From contig MFCJ01000102.1 of the NCBI GenBank assembly GCA_001775255.1, positions 1 to 19,587 on the forward strand: a stretch of DNA of 19,587 nucleotides, in the 5' to 3' direction. Position numbers and translations under genes: made by a program. Numbering within the stretch: the stretch's first letter is position 1; each line of letters starts with the position of its first letter. The DNA comes from Candidatus Dadabacteria bacterium RIFCSPHIGHO2_12_FULL_53_21. GTDB taxonomy: Bacteria > Desulfobacterota_D > UBA1144 > Nemesobacterales > UBA2774. This document shows positions 6,054-14,396 of the stretch, one piece after another. The notes beneath the pieces were generated by a model. That model did not search any database. It was given only the letters and a program-made list of their open reading frames with translations, and was not told where the DNA came from.

Positions 6054-8867
6054 TTAGACGTTTTTTACCCACGTAATTCCCAGTTCGTCGATGTTGGGAA
6101 GCTGCTTTCCGATCATGAACACCTGCTTGATAAGCGCTTCCTGGTTTACTTTATGCATGGAAGCCGTCCCTTCCGCAGGACTCGAGTTCCTGCGCCGCCC
6201 TATGAAATGCAGTGGGACGCTTCCCTTGATGAATTTCCTTAAGAACGGGTATATGAACATCCAGGCCCCCATGTTCTCGGGCTCTTCCTGGAGCCATACG
6301 ACTTCCTTCAACTTTGGATACCTGCTCAGCGCCTTCTGGATCAGGGTCGTCGGGACCGGGTATAACTGCTCGAGCCTGGCGATCGCGATGTCTTTCGCAT
6401 GTTGCTTTCTGAGCTCGCTTGCGATCAGGTCTATGTAGACTTTTCCGCTGCAGAGTATGAGCCTCTTCACGGACTTCGCCTGTCTGTCGCTCATTTCGTC
6501 GTCGATGAAGGGCCGCCACGTGCCTTCCGACAGGTCCCTCAGAGAAGAAAAAATAAGCGGATTGCGCAAAAGGCTCTTGGGCGTCATCACGATTAACGGC
6601 AGCGGGTCGATCTCCAGAACGCCTGCCTGTCTCCTAAGCAGATGGAAATACTGCGCGGAGGTTGTGCAGTTGGCGATACGCATGTTAACTTCAGCCGCCG
6701 AATCGAGAAACCTGCCCATTCGTCCGCTCGAGTGATCGGGTCCCTGGCCCTCGTATGCGTGAGGAAGCAGCAGGACAAGCGAAGGGGTCTGCCCCCACTT
6801 GGCCCTGGCCGAGACGACATACTCATCTATAATCGTCTGGGCGCCGTTAATGAAATCACCGTACTGAGCTTCCCATATGACCAGCCTGTCGGGCGCCTGT
6901 ATGTTATATCCGTATTCGAACCCTATGCATGCGTTTTCGGTAAGGGGGCTGTTCAATATCTCGAAAGCCGCTTTTGACTGCGGTATGTGTTGGAGCGGCG
7001 CATAGGTTTGCCCCGTATTGAAATCGTGCAGCACAGCGTGCCTGTGGCTGAACGTGCCGCGCTCGGAGTCCTGCCCCGTGAATCGTATCGATGTGCCGTC
7101 GGCCAGTATCGACGCGAACGCCAGTTCTTCCGCCATGGCCCAGTCTACTGTCTTTTCGTCGATATTTGCGAGTGCGATTTCCCTGCGCTCCCTTCCGCGC
7201 CTGAGTTTCGGGTTTATCGTGAACCCTTCAGGGAATTTCAGCAGGGAAGCGTTCATTTCCCTGAGCGTCTCCGCGGGAACCGAAGTGATCGTTTTCTGAG
7301 CCGCCCCTGCGGGAGGTATCACGGAAAGGGCCTCTTCGGGTATGTCCTGCGGGGTGAGGGATTCGAAATCGCTGTGGAGTATCTCGTTATATTTGTTTAC
7401 TATTTCGTCGGCTTCGTCCTTGTCTATCATATTCCGCTCTGCGAGTGTCTCCGCCCAGATTTCCCTGACGGTAGGGTGGTCGTCTATGACCTTGTACATT
7501 TCCGGCTGCGTGAATGCGGGCTCGTCGGCTTCGTTGTGTCCGTGCCGCCTGTATCCCACCAGATCTATCAGGAAATCCTTCCCGAACTTGTTCAGGTATG
7601 CGAACGCGAGGCGGGCGCATTCGACGCACGCTTCGGGGTCGTCCGCGTTCACGTGGACGATCGGTATCTCGAAGCCCTTGGCTAGGTCGCTCGCGTAGAG
7701 CGTGCTGCGGCTCTCGTTCGGCAGCGCCGTGTATCCGAGCTGGTTGTTCGTTATTACGTGGATCGTACCGCCCGTGGTGTAACCCGGGAGCCTGCACATG
7801 TTGAGCGTCTCGGCCACTATCCCCTGGCCGGGAAAAGCCGCGTCCCCGTGTACGATAATCGGAAAAGACACGTCCGGATCGAACTTCGGCTCTCCGCTCC
7901 CGTTGACGGATGTTCCGGCCGCCCGCGCCATTCCCTCTACTACCGGATTCACCGACTCCAGGTGACTCGGATTCGGCGACAGGGAAATCTGCATTTCAAT
8001 TTCCCTTCCGTTTTTTATAGCGTGGCGAGCCCCTTCGTGGTATTTCACATCGCCGGTCCAGCCCATGTAGTCCCTGAAATCCTTCTCGAGAATCGGGTCT
8101 TTGAATTTAATCAGTGAACCTTTGTAGCTCTTGGTCATGACATGGTGCATGACGTTCAGGCGGCCCCTGTGTGCCATACCCATGAAGATGTGGCGTATGC
8201 CGGTCTCGGCCGCTATGCCGACGATCTCGTTCAGAATCGGGATGAGCATATCCACGCCTTCTATCGAGAAGCGGAACTTGCCGGGGAATATCCGGTGGAG
8301 GAACTTTTCAAGCACCTCGACCTTGGTAAGGTTTTCGAGCAGGAGTTTTTCGTTGATCGGGTCTACGGGCGGTCTGAATCTGCCTGTTTCCGCCGCTTCC
8401 CTCAGCCATTTTCTCTCTTCGAGCGAGTTGATGTGATAATAATCGTAACCGACCTTGGAGGAATAGATTTTACGGAGCTCCCCGATCGCGTCATAAGCGT
8501 TGTCCGTCTTGTCCGAGATCGGCCTGCCGATCAGGCTCGACGGGAGCTCGGCCAGGTCTTCCGGGGTCAATCCGTGGGTCGCGAGTTCGAGGGAAGGGTC
8601 TCCCGGCGGAGGGCTGCCCAGAGGGTCTATATCGGCATCCAGATGGCCGAAGGCCCTGATCGCCTGGGCGAGGTTCGCCGTTGCGACGATTTTATCTATA
8701 TCATGCTGGGTTATCTCAGCGGGTTTCTCTTCATACATCTCGGGACGCATCTTATCGAATATCGCTCTCGTGGAGGAGTCGACCGAGTCCGGGTCCCTGA
8801 GGTAACGCTCATAAAGTTCAAGCACATAACCTGAGTTAGGTCCGTGAAAAATATGTGAAATATCCAT
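6054..8867 (-). CDS. sucA: 2-oxoglutarate dehydrogenase E1
   Basis: Thiamine-diphosphate enzyme that decarboxylates 2-oxoglutarate and passes the succinyl group to SucB lipoate. The 937 residues match the usual length (E. coli 933). The N-terminal segment (PNSGYVLELYERYLRDPDSV) is the E2-contact type found in E1o. GMAHRGRLN and SPNPSHLESV carry the substrate-pocket histidines; HGDAAFPGQG (from about residue 340) and NNQLGYT bind ThDP and Mg; RHGHNEADEP and the transketolase-like C-terminal half follow. The start is preceded by a modest AAGGGC. Its own promoter lies about 70 bp upstream, so it need not depend on transcription from korAB. No disruption is seen. Confidence 0.97.
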   Translation of the reverse strand: MDISHIFHGPNSGYVLELYERYLRDPDSVDSSTRAIFDKMRPEMYEEKPAEITQHDIDKIVATANLAQAIRAFGHLDADIDPLGSPPPGDPSLELATHGLTPEDLAELPSSLIGRPISDKTDNAYDAIGELRKIYSSKVGYDYYHINSLEERKWLREAAETGRFRPPVDPINEKLLLENLTKVEVLEKFLHRIFPGKFRFSIEGVDMLIPILNEIVGIAAETGIRHIFMGMAHRGRLNVMHHVMTKSYKGSLIKFKDPILEKDFRDYMGWTGDVKYHEGARHAIKNGREIEMQISLSPNPSHLESVNPVVEGMARAAGTSVNGSGEPKFDPDVSFPIIVHGDAAFPGQGIVAETLNMCRLPGYTTGGTIHVITNNQLGYTALPNESRSTLYASDLAKGFEIPIVHVNADDPEACVECARLAFAYLNKFGKDFLIDLVGYRRHGHNEADEPAFTQPEMYKVIDDHPTVREIWAETLAERNMIDKDEADEIVNKYNEILHSDFESLTPQDIPEEALSVIPPAGAAQKTITSVPAETLREMNASLLKFPEGFTINPKLRRGRERREIALANIDEKTVDWAMAEELAFASILADGTSIRFTGQDSERGTFSHRHAVLHDFNTGQTYAPLQHIPQSKAAFEILNSPLTENACIGFEYGYNIQAPDRLVIWEAQYGDFINGAQTIIDEYVVSARAKWGQTPSLVLLLPHAYEGQGPDHSSGRMGRFLDSAAEVNMRIANCTTSAQYFHLLRRQAGVLEIDPLPLIVMTPKSLLRNPLIFSSLRDLSEGTWRPFIDDEMSDRQAKSVKRLILCSGKVYIDLIASELRKQHAKDIAIARLEQLYPVPTTLIQKALSRYPKLKEVVWLQEEPENMGAWMFIYPFLRKFIKGSVPLHFIGRRRNSSPAEGTASMHKVNQEALIKQVFMIGKQLPNIDELGITWVKNV

Positions 8868-8941
8868 TTATTCTTGCCCTTTTGATTAGATTCTTCAGTT
8901 TTCTGATCGGGTTGGTATTAAAGTATCAATTAATGGATAGT

Positions 8942-8969
8942 ATATTAACACAGCTATATTATTGTGCAA
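8942..8969 (-). promoter_or_regulatory. Candidate sigma-70 promoter of sucAB
   Basis: On the minus strand TTGCAC (8964-8969) and TAATAT (8942-8947) are 16 bases apart in an AT-rich gap. Transcription would start near 8935, giving a leader of roughly 67 bases. It suggests sucAB can be expressed separately from the genes upstream. Confidence 0.5.
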
Positions 8970-9081
8970 TCTCCGGGCGTCTAATTATTTGTCATTACAG
9001 AGTATTTCTTTTCTCTTCGGGATCAGGGAAGTACAGGGCAAAAAGATATATACGCCCGCCGCATCGAGTAAAACTGCTGCT

Positions 9082-9121
9082 TCTCGGGATTTGAGCCCCG
9101 GCAGCGAAACGTGCCCGGGGT
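9082..9121 (-). promoter_or_regulatory. GC-rich hairpin after korB
   Basis: Just past the korB stop, the minus strand reads CCCCGG-G-CA, a short loop, then TG-CCGGGG: an eight-base stem with one bulged G. No T run follows, so it could be a 3'-end stabiliser or a factor-dependent terminator between korB and sucA rather than an intrinsic terminator. The flanking CTCAAATCCC resembles a tRNA T-loop but no cloverleaf can be completed. Confidence 0.35.
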
Positions 9122-9129
9122 CAGGCGTG

Positions 9130-10008
9130 CTAACCCATATAAGAATCAATGAACTTTTCGTACTGCTCTCTGTGTCCGTCGCGTCCTACTTTATGCTGTG
9201 CAGGCGGAAGCTCGGTCTTGTTCAGGATCAGCGATTCGAGCGAAGCGTGCTCCCCTTTGAATATTCGCCCTATAGGTATCCGTCCCTGTTCCCTCAGCTG
9301 GAGAGACCTCTGAAACGCCATGCCGCGGTCGGTCGGGTCGTACCCTTCCTCTTCGTCGATGTTGTAAACACTTGCGCGCCATTCCCTGTGAGTATCGTAA
9401 TAGGTCACGCAGGGCGAGAGAACTTCGAGGAAAGCGAATCCCTTTTTCGATTCGGTGTGATCGAGGGCGGCCTCCATAAGCCTTTCGAGCTGTTCCGGGT
9501 TTCCACTGAATCCGCGGGCGAGGAATGTGGCCGAAGGGAAGCTCAGGCCCATGAGTATCGAATCCAGGCCGGATTCCGCGTTGTCACGGTAGCCCGTGGG
9601 GCTCGTGGGCGATATCTGTCCCTTCGTCAGGCCGTAATTGTTGTTGTTCATCACGATGTACATGATGCTCGGGTTGCTTTTGAATGTATGTACCAGGTGG
9701 CCTGCTCCTATGGCATATCCGTCGCCGTCCCCTCCCGCCGCTATCACTGTAAGGTCGGGGTTGGCCAGCTTCGCTCCTATGGCCGCCGGCAATACCCTTC
9801 CGTGGAGCGCATGGTACCCGTAGCAGGGCAGGTTATTCTGTATGGTCCCGGAGCACCCTATTCCTGCGAGAAGCATAAGCTTGTGAGGAGGTATACCCAT
9901 CTTGTGAAGTGATTTCTCGAGGACGCCCTGAACGGCGAAGTCTCCGCACCCGGCGCACCATATGGGTCTTGCCGGAGCGAATGTCTTTATGTGGGTTTGC
10001 ATCGTCAT
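9130..10008 (-). CDS. korB: 2-oxoacid:ferredoxin oxidoreductase, beta subunit (probably 2-oxoglutarate)
   Basis: ThDP- and [4Fe-4S]-binding half of an oxygen-sensitive enzyme that oxidises a 2-oxoacid with CoA to an acyl-CoA, passing electrons to ferredoxin. Cys18 and Cys21 (WCAGCGD), Cys52 (GIGCSG) and Cys200 (SPCVTY) match the four cluster ligands of the family. GDGDG (93-97) and NNNNYGLTKGQ (121-131) form the ThDP/Mg site. The 292-residue length fits the short KorB type. The ATG overlaps the korA stop as ATGA, with GGAGG about ten bases upstream, pointing to translational coupling. Substrate cannot be read from sequence alone; the sucAB neighbours favour 2-oxoglutarate over pyruvate or indolepyruvate. 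Confidence 0.92.
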   Translation of the reverse strand: MTMQTHIKTFAPARPIWCAGCGDFAVQGVLEKSLHKMGIPPHKLMLLAGIGCSGTIQNNLPCYGYHALHGRVLPAAIGAKLANPDLTVIAAGGDGDGYAIGAGHLVHTFKSNPSIMYIVMNNNNYGLTKGQISPTSPTGYRDNAESGLDSILMGLSFPSATFLARGFSGNPEQLERLMEAALDHTESKKGFAFLEVLSPCVTYYDTHREWRASVYNIDEEEGYDPTDRGMAFQRSLQLREQGRIPIGRIFKGEHASLESLILNKTELPPAQHKVGRDGHREQYEKFIDSYMG

Positions 10009-11810
10009 TGAAGCTTTGCCTCCTTTTTCCCCTTCTTTATTTTACTGCCGCTTTCTGCTTCGAGTACGCTCTTTACGAGCTCGGCCGGTCTGTATGGAAT
10101 CCCGTTGTATCGCAATATGTTAATAATTTTCCCGGGGTCCGCTCCCTGATGGATGAGTATATGCGCCAGCTGGGCCTGCGCGTTGAGCTCGACTACGTAT
10201 ACCCTGCTGCATTTTTCGATAAAGGCGAGTATGTCTTCGAGCACCGGCCATATGGTCCTCGGCTGCAAATACTGTGTCTCGATGCCTTCTTTCTTTAAAT
10301 CTTCCATGGCTTCCAGTATGACCCCGAATAGTGAGCCGATCCCTATGAATCCGATCTTCGCGCCAGGGTCGCCGAAATGACGCCCCCTCGGCAATTCTTT
10401 CTTCGCGACCTCGATCTTGCCCATCCTCTTGTTCATCATTTTCACCCGGTTGACCGGGTCTGTGGAGACGAGCCCCCATTCGTTATGCTCGTTCCCTGTA
10501 ACGAGAGACAAACCTCCGGGCGTACCTGGGGCGGCAAACGCCGAAATGTTGTCATCCGTGAATTCATATCTCTTGTAGACCCCGCGCTTTTCGATGTCGC
10601 TCGCTTCGACACGCTTACCCGGCACAGCGCTCACCCCGTCTAGATTGAACGGTTCGACGGTCGCGATATTCTGAGACAGCGCCTGGTCCATAGCCAGGAA
10701 GACCGGGCACTGGTATTTGTCCGCCAGGTTCGTGGCTTCGACCGTGAGGTAAAAACAGTCATCGGGGTGTCCCGGTGTAAGCACTATACGCGGGAAGTCC
10801 CCGTGTCCTCCGAACACCATCAGATTGAGGTCGCTCTGTTCGGGCTTTGTCGGCATGCCGGTGCTCGGTCCCGAACGCTGGCAGTCAACGATTACGAGAG
10901 GAATTTCCCCCGACCCGCAGTGGCCGACGCCTTCCTGCATGAGTGAGAATCCGGGCCCCGAGGTCGCAACCATCGCCCTCGTTCCTGTAAGCGCAGCTCC
11001 TATTGCCATGTTTATGCCGGCGAGCTCATCCTCGGTCTGTCTCGCTACGCCCCCGCACCGCGGGAGCCATTTCTGAAGAGTCTCCAGCACCTCCGATGAA
11101 GGCGTTATGGGATAACCGCAGAAAAACCTGCCGCCCGCGACCATGAATCCGAAAGCGACAGATTCGTTGCCCGTGATTAATAAGCGTTTTTCAGGTGCGG
11201 TCTTTTTAATCTTATATAGTCCTTCTTCTTCATGTATCCCCATCTCGTCCGCGAGATGGAATCCCAGGCCGAGCGCCTCGAGGTTATATTCGAGAATGAC
11301 CTGCCCCATCCTCTGGAAGTGTTTTATAAACGTCTCACGCAGTGTCTCGTCCTCCAGGCCAAGGAGCCTCCCCACGACCCCGAAGGCGATGCTGTTCTTA
11401 TAGAGCTCCCTCCTCATCGTGCGCATGGCGATCCTGTTGAAGGGCGCGGAATAGACCTTAGTCCCCTCGGGGAGCACGGAAGGTATCGGGCCGCCCGAAT
11501 CATCGTATACCACTACGCTCTTTGAATCCAGCTGCCGCGCGTTTCTTTCGACCGCTTCTTCGTCGAGCGCTACCATAAGGTTGATGTTGCTCCCGATGCA
11601 GTACCTGTCTCCGGTAAACGCCCTCATCGTCGCGGCTGCGTGTCCGCCTCTTATTCTCGATAAAACGTCCCTCTCGGTGTAAACGTTAAGGCCGTTCGTC
11701 CGGAGCAGCTCGGCCAGCATCGTAATAACAGTAAGTGAGCCGTCCCCTCCCTGCCCGGCTACGATAACGTTTACATCCTCTAAAATAGGCCGGCCGTTGT
11801 TGGAACTCAT
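10005..11810 (-). CDS. korA: 2-oxoacid:ferredoxin oxidoreductase, fused gamma-alpha subunit
   Basis: Partner of KorB. The gamma domain comes first (about 11-190, starting IVAGQGGDGS, with RIRGGHAA), then the alpha domain I from about 208 (GNESVAFG, GYPITPSSE at 232-240, TSGPG at 283-287, STGMPTK for substrate and CoA contacts) and the C-terminal alpha domain II. The gamma-alpha fusion at 601 residues is the KorA architecture seen in bacterial and archaeal two-subunit enzymes. There is no delta-type ferredoxin domain, so electrons must leave through KorB to an outside carrier. It overlaps the upstream FrhB-like gene and korB by four bases each (ATGA), a tight three-gene unit. Confidence 0.92.
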   Translation of the reverse strand: MSSNNGRPILEDVNVIVAGQGGDGSLTVITMLAELLRTNGLNVYTERDVLSRIRGGHAAATMRAFTGDRYCIGSNINLMVALDEEAVERNARQLDSKSVVVYDDSGGPIPSVLPEGTKVYSAPFNRIAMRTMRRELYKNSIAFGVVGRLLGLEDETLRETFIKHFQRMGQVILEYNLEALGLGFHLADEMGIHEEEGLYKIKKTAPEKRLLITGNESVAFGFMVAGGRFFCGYPITPSSEVLETLQKWLPRCGGVARQTEDELAGINMAIGAALTGTRAMVATSGPGFSLMQEGVGHCGSGEIPLVIVDCQRSGPSTGMPTKPEQSDLNLMVFGGHGDFPRIVLTPGHPDDCFYLTVEATNLADKYQCPVFLAMDQALSQNIATVEPFNLDGVSAVPGKRVEASDIEKRGVYKRYEFTDDNISAFAAPGTPGGLSLVTGNEHNEWGLVSTDPVNRVKMMNKRMGKIEVAKKELPRGRHFGDPGAKIGFIGIGSLFGVILEAMEDLKKEGIETQYLQPRTIWPVLEDILAFIEKCSRVYVVELNAQAQLAHILIHQGADPGKIINILRYNGIPYRPAELVKSVLEAESGSKIKKGKKEAKLQ

Positions 11811-13087
11811 TTAGACGCTTTTCCTCCGTTAGTGGGGTTGTAGTCTTTGTAGAGAGTCTTTGGATTAGTGTTACCCATTTTGATCCGCTCCTGGAGCGTG
11901 GGCATCAGGGCGGGCAAGGGTTTGTTTCTCTTCATATCGCAGAGCCTTATCAAAAGCTCCTTGGCGCGCGGTTCCGTCTCGACCGGCACTATCTCGAAGA
12001 GCCCGTCGTCGACTGCCGCCTGAAACGCCTTGTGCCCGGCCTCCGTCCTCACGGCGACGAACGTCCACCCGTCGAGACCTATCCCCCCGACCCCTATATC
12101 GGCGTGTTCGGCCGAGTAGTCGAGGCAGTAGAGGCATGCGGGCCGTGCGAACTGATGAAAATCCTTCAGCTTCATTATTACTTCGCGGCCGTCCCTGAGG
12201 TTGATTATTACCTTCCCCTTTACGTTCACGTTCACAATGTCTTTTGGCTCGACGTTAAGTGTCTCGGCTATGAATTTGATGTGCTCATGAGTAAAGCTTT
12301 CCGAGCAGAACAGTCCTATGACAAGCGTTACGTTTTTTTGATACCATTTCGCCACTTCAAGACGTATGCTGCTGTACTGCTGCTGTCTGATCCCGTCGAC
12401 CTGGCAGGGTACGCCTACTACCGCGATCGGGTGTATGTCTTTTCTCATCGCCTCGGTGAGGGCGACCGTGTTCGGGGAATACGTATACCGTGAGCCGCTG
12501 CAGGCGGTGATTTCCTCCGGCGTGGTCGCGAGTTTGTGAATCCCGACCTGCGGATTTTCGGGCAGCACGTCGCCCAATACCGCTCCCTTTATCGTCCCTT
12601 TATTCAGCGCGTGGACAAGCAGCGCGCTGGTGACGCCTCCGTCCTGTCCGCGCTTCAGGAGCTCCTGGTCTTTTGCCCTTGCTATAACGGCGTAGTTGTA
12701 GGGCCCGAAGCCTTCATCCAGAACGGGTTTCTTGAATCCGAGAAGTGCATTGAGGTCTTTGTCCAGGGGACGGAGCACGGGGCAGACGTCCGCGCACAGC
12801 TCGCAAAAGACGCACGCATCGTTTCTGGTATCTACTGGGAGCTCGTCTTTGTAATCGAATACGTCTGTGGGACAGATGGTGACGCATGCGGCGCAGCCGA
12901 CGCATTTACCCGTATCCACTATCTCGCGCATTAAAAAGTCGACCGCTTTGAACCCTCCGCGGTTAATTTCCGACCTCCAGGCATAGGCCCATTCATAGGG
13001 GTCCACGCCCTGCTCAAGCATGTTGTGGTATTTCTCCTGAACGGCGCGTACGAGCTTCTCATCCCGGCTTAATTCTTCATTGCTCAT
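11807..13087 (-). CDS. FrhB-like flavo-iron-sulfur protein with two N-terminal [4Fe-4S] sites
   Basis: Belongs to the coenzyme F420 hydrogenase/dehydrogenase beta-subunit (FrhB/FdhB) family. A bacterial-ferredoxin region gives two complete clusters (Cys62, 65, 68, 72 and Cys92, 95, 98, 102, each CxxCxxCxxxCP). The FrhB N-terminal domain follows (GQDGGVTSALL), then the C-terminal domain with GVPCQVDGIR, LFCSESF and ACLYCLDY, the cysteines typical for the third cluster, and GVGGIGLDGW. In known members this fold binds FAD and reduces F420 or another acceptor. I place the start at ATG 13087 (426 residues) with GGGAG eight bases upstream; a GTG at 13096 abuts the SD and is unlikely. First gene of the unit with korA and korB, so it probably carries electrons from or to KorAB. 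The true acceptor is unknown. Confidence 0.85.
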   Translation of the reverse strand: MSNEELSRDEKLVRAVQEKYHNMLEQGVDPYEWAYAWRSEINRGGFKAVDFLMREIVDTGKCVGCAACVTICPTDVFDYKDELPVDTRNDACVFCELCADVCPVLRPLDKDLNALLGFKKPVLDEGFGPYNYAVIARAKDQELLKRGQDGGVTSALLVHALNKGTIKGAVLGDVLPENPQVGIHKLATTPEEITACSGSRYTYSPNTVALTEAMRKDIHPIAVVGVPCQVDGIRQQQYSSIRLEVAKWYQKNVTLVIGLFCSESFTHEHIKFIAETLNVEPKDIVNVNVKGKVIINLRDGREVIMKLKDFHQFARPACLYCLDYSAEHADIGVGGIGLDGWTFVAVRTEAGHKAFQAAVDDGLFEIVPVETEPRAKELLIRLCDMKRNKPLPALMPTLQERIKMGNTNPKTLYKDYNPTNGGKASK

Positions 13088-13284
13088 AAACGACACTCCC
13101 TGTTAGATTATTTAGCTGAAGTATGCTTTTCGGCTTTTTAATTTTTACACACGGCTGAACGGGTCCTATCACCTTTATTCCTATCTTTAAAGCAGTTGCA
13201 AAACAGCTTTTTATTTATTAAAAGTTGACCGATATTATCAAGCGATTCCTGTTACTTTACCCTAGCTTATTATAGTATATCAGT

Positions 13285-13313
13285 TTATTAGCATAGTTGT
13301 TATATTTAGTCAA
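13285..13313 (-). promoter_or_regulatory. Candidate sigma-70 promoter of the FrhB-like gene, korA and korB
   Basis: On the minus strand TTGACT (13308-13313) and TAATAA (13285-13290) are 17 bases apart, the best sigma-70 match in the window. Transcription would start near 13278 and leave a leader of about 190 bases before the ATG at 13087. I recognise no riboswitch in the leader; a second weaker pair (TTGATA with TAATAA) lies inside it. Confidence 0.6.
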
Positions 13314-13380
13314 ACTAAAAATTCAATCGCGCGAAGCAAGACCGAAAAGTCCGGCTTTTCGCGTGTTCTTGGCAAATAGT

Positions 13381-13414
13381 TTGGAATAGAATTTCCTGGC
13401 GGTTATTCTATTCC
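13381..13414 (+). promoter_or_regulatory. Inverted repeat overlapping a candidate promoter of the ABC operon
   Basis: GGAATAGAAT (13383-13392) and ATTCTATTCC (13405-13414) form a perfect ten-base inverted repeat with 12 bases between. TTGGAA (13381-13386) and TATTCT (13404-13409), 17 bases apart, are a weak sigma-70 pair, and each lies within one arm. This is the layout of a repressor operator over a promoter. As RNA it could instead form a leader hairpin. Confidence 0.45.
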
Positions 13415-13469
13415 CTGAAATCGACCCCCCCGGGGTTGGAAATACGGTGACTCCGGGGACACTGCTCAT

Positions 13470-14396
13470 ATGGTACACGTACATAATCTTACGAAGCGTT
13501 ACGGCAGCCTGGTCGCGGTAGAAAATTTATCGTTCAGGCTCGACAGAGGGGACGTTCTCGGTTTTCTCGGCCCGAACGGGGCTGGAAAAACGACCACGAT
13601 GCGCATTATCACGGGTTATATGCCCCCTACCAAGGGCACCGTACATATAGAAGGCGTGGATATATTCGATAACCCGTTACAGGCTAAAAAAATGATAGGT
13701 TATCTCCCCGAAACCCCCCCCCTCTACCTCGATATGACAGTTGACGAATACCTGGATTTCGTGGCTGACATCAAGCAGGTGAAAAGGAAGGAGAAAAAGA
13801 GCAGGATATTCTATGTGCTGGAAAAGTGCGGTCTCTCCGACGTCAGGAAGCGCATCATAGGCCACCTCTCCAAAGGGTACAGACAGCGTGTCGGGATAGC
13901 GCAGGCGCTCGTGAACAACCCCTCGGTCCTTATTCTGGACGAGCCGACTATAGGCCTCGACCCGCTGCAGATAATAGAGATAAGGGACCTTATAAAGAGT
14001 CTCTCGGGCGAGCGCACGGTAATATTGAGCACTCACATACTGCCCGAGGTGACGATGATCTGCAGTAAGGTCGTAATTATCAATGAAGGGAAGATGGTGC
14101 TCGAAGAGTCGCTTGATTACCTGTCCGAGGGTTTAAGGAATTCCGGGAGTCTGCTGCTGAGAGTAAGACAAAACGGAGAGGGCGTAAAAGAAAAAATAAT
14201 GTCGGTTAAGGGTGTGTCGGGCGTGAAGCCGGGTTCCTCGGGCGAATTCGTTATCACGCCTTCGGAAGGCGTGGAGATACGGGAGGAGCTCGTAAGGCTG
14301 GTCGTCGAAAACGATCTCGGCCTGCTCGAGCTGAGGCCGCTTGTCAGCACGCTCGAAGAGGTCTTTATGAAGGCTATTTCCTCTGAAGGCAATTAG
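13470..14396 (+). CDS. ABC transporter ATPase, GldA/NatA type
   Basis: Energises an ABC-2 type exporter on the inner face of the membrane. Walker A is GPNGAGKTT (34-42), the signature is the LSKGYRQRVG variant (from 133) common in this subfamily, Walker B is LILDEP (154-159), and the switch His is in STHIL. A C-terminal domain of about 90 residues follows the ATPase fold, as in GldA and CcmA-like proteins. The 308-residue length is normal. The SD is weak (GGGGA, ten bases before ATG). The stop codon is followed at once by the ATG of the permease gene, so both are one operon. The match to GldA is by family and by the partner genes, not evidence of gliding. Confidence 0.93.
   Translation: MVHVHNLTKRYGSLVAVENLSFRLDRGDVLGFLGPNGAGKTTTMRIITGYMPPTKGTVHIEGVDIFDNPLQAKKMIGYLPETPPLYLDMTVDEYLDFVADIKQVKRKEKKSRIFYVLEKCGLSDVRKRIIGHLSKGYRQRVGIAQALVNNPSVLILDEPTIGLDPLQIIEIRDLIKSLSGERTVILSTHILPEVTMICSKVVIINEGKMVLEESLDYLSEGLRNSGSLLLRVRQNGEGVKEKIMSVKGVSGVKPGSSGEFVITPSEGVEIREELVRLVVENDLGLLELRPLVSTLEEVFMKAISSEGN

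Larger units (their letters stand above)
13088..13469. other. Divergent regulatory gap between the FrhB-like gene and the ABC operon
   Basis: About 380 AT-rich bases without a gene. It holds a good minus-strand promoter (13285-13313), a short hairpin CGAAAAG-TCCGG-CTTTTCG (13343-13361) that competes with an outer CGCGAA/TTCGCG pairing, and a long inverted repeat near the ABC operon (13383-13414). A TTTTTACACAC at 13142-13152 resembles one half of palindromes A and B but the other half is missing. Confidence 0.6.

Noticed and set aside
6987..7685. Long open frame (232 codons) on the plus strand inside sucA
   Set aside because: Antisense to well-conserved sucA sequence, with a His/Arg-rich product typical of shadow frames.
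9060..9125. tRNA-like fragment (T-loop-like CTCAAATCCC next to a GC-rich stem)
   Set aside because: No acceptor, D or anticodon arms can be fitted, so it is only a hairpin after korB.
13141..13155. A third copy of the palindrome A/B enhancer motif
   Set aside because: Only one half (TTTACACAC) matches, and no GG-N10-GC promoter element is found nearby.
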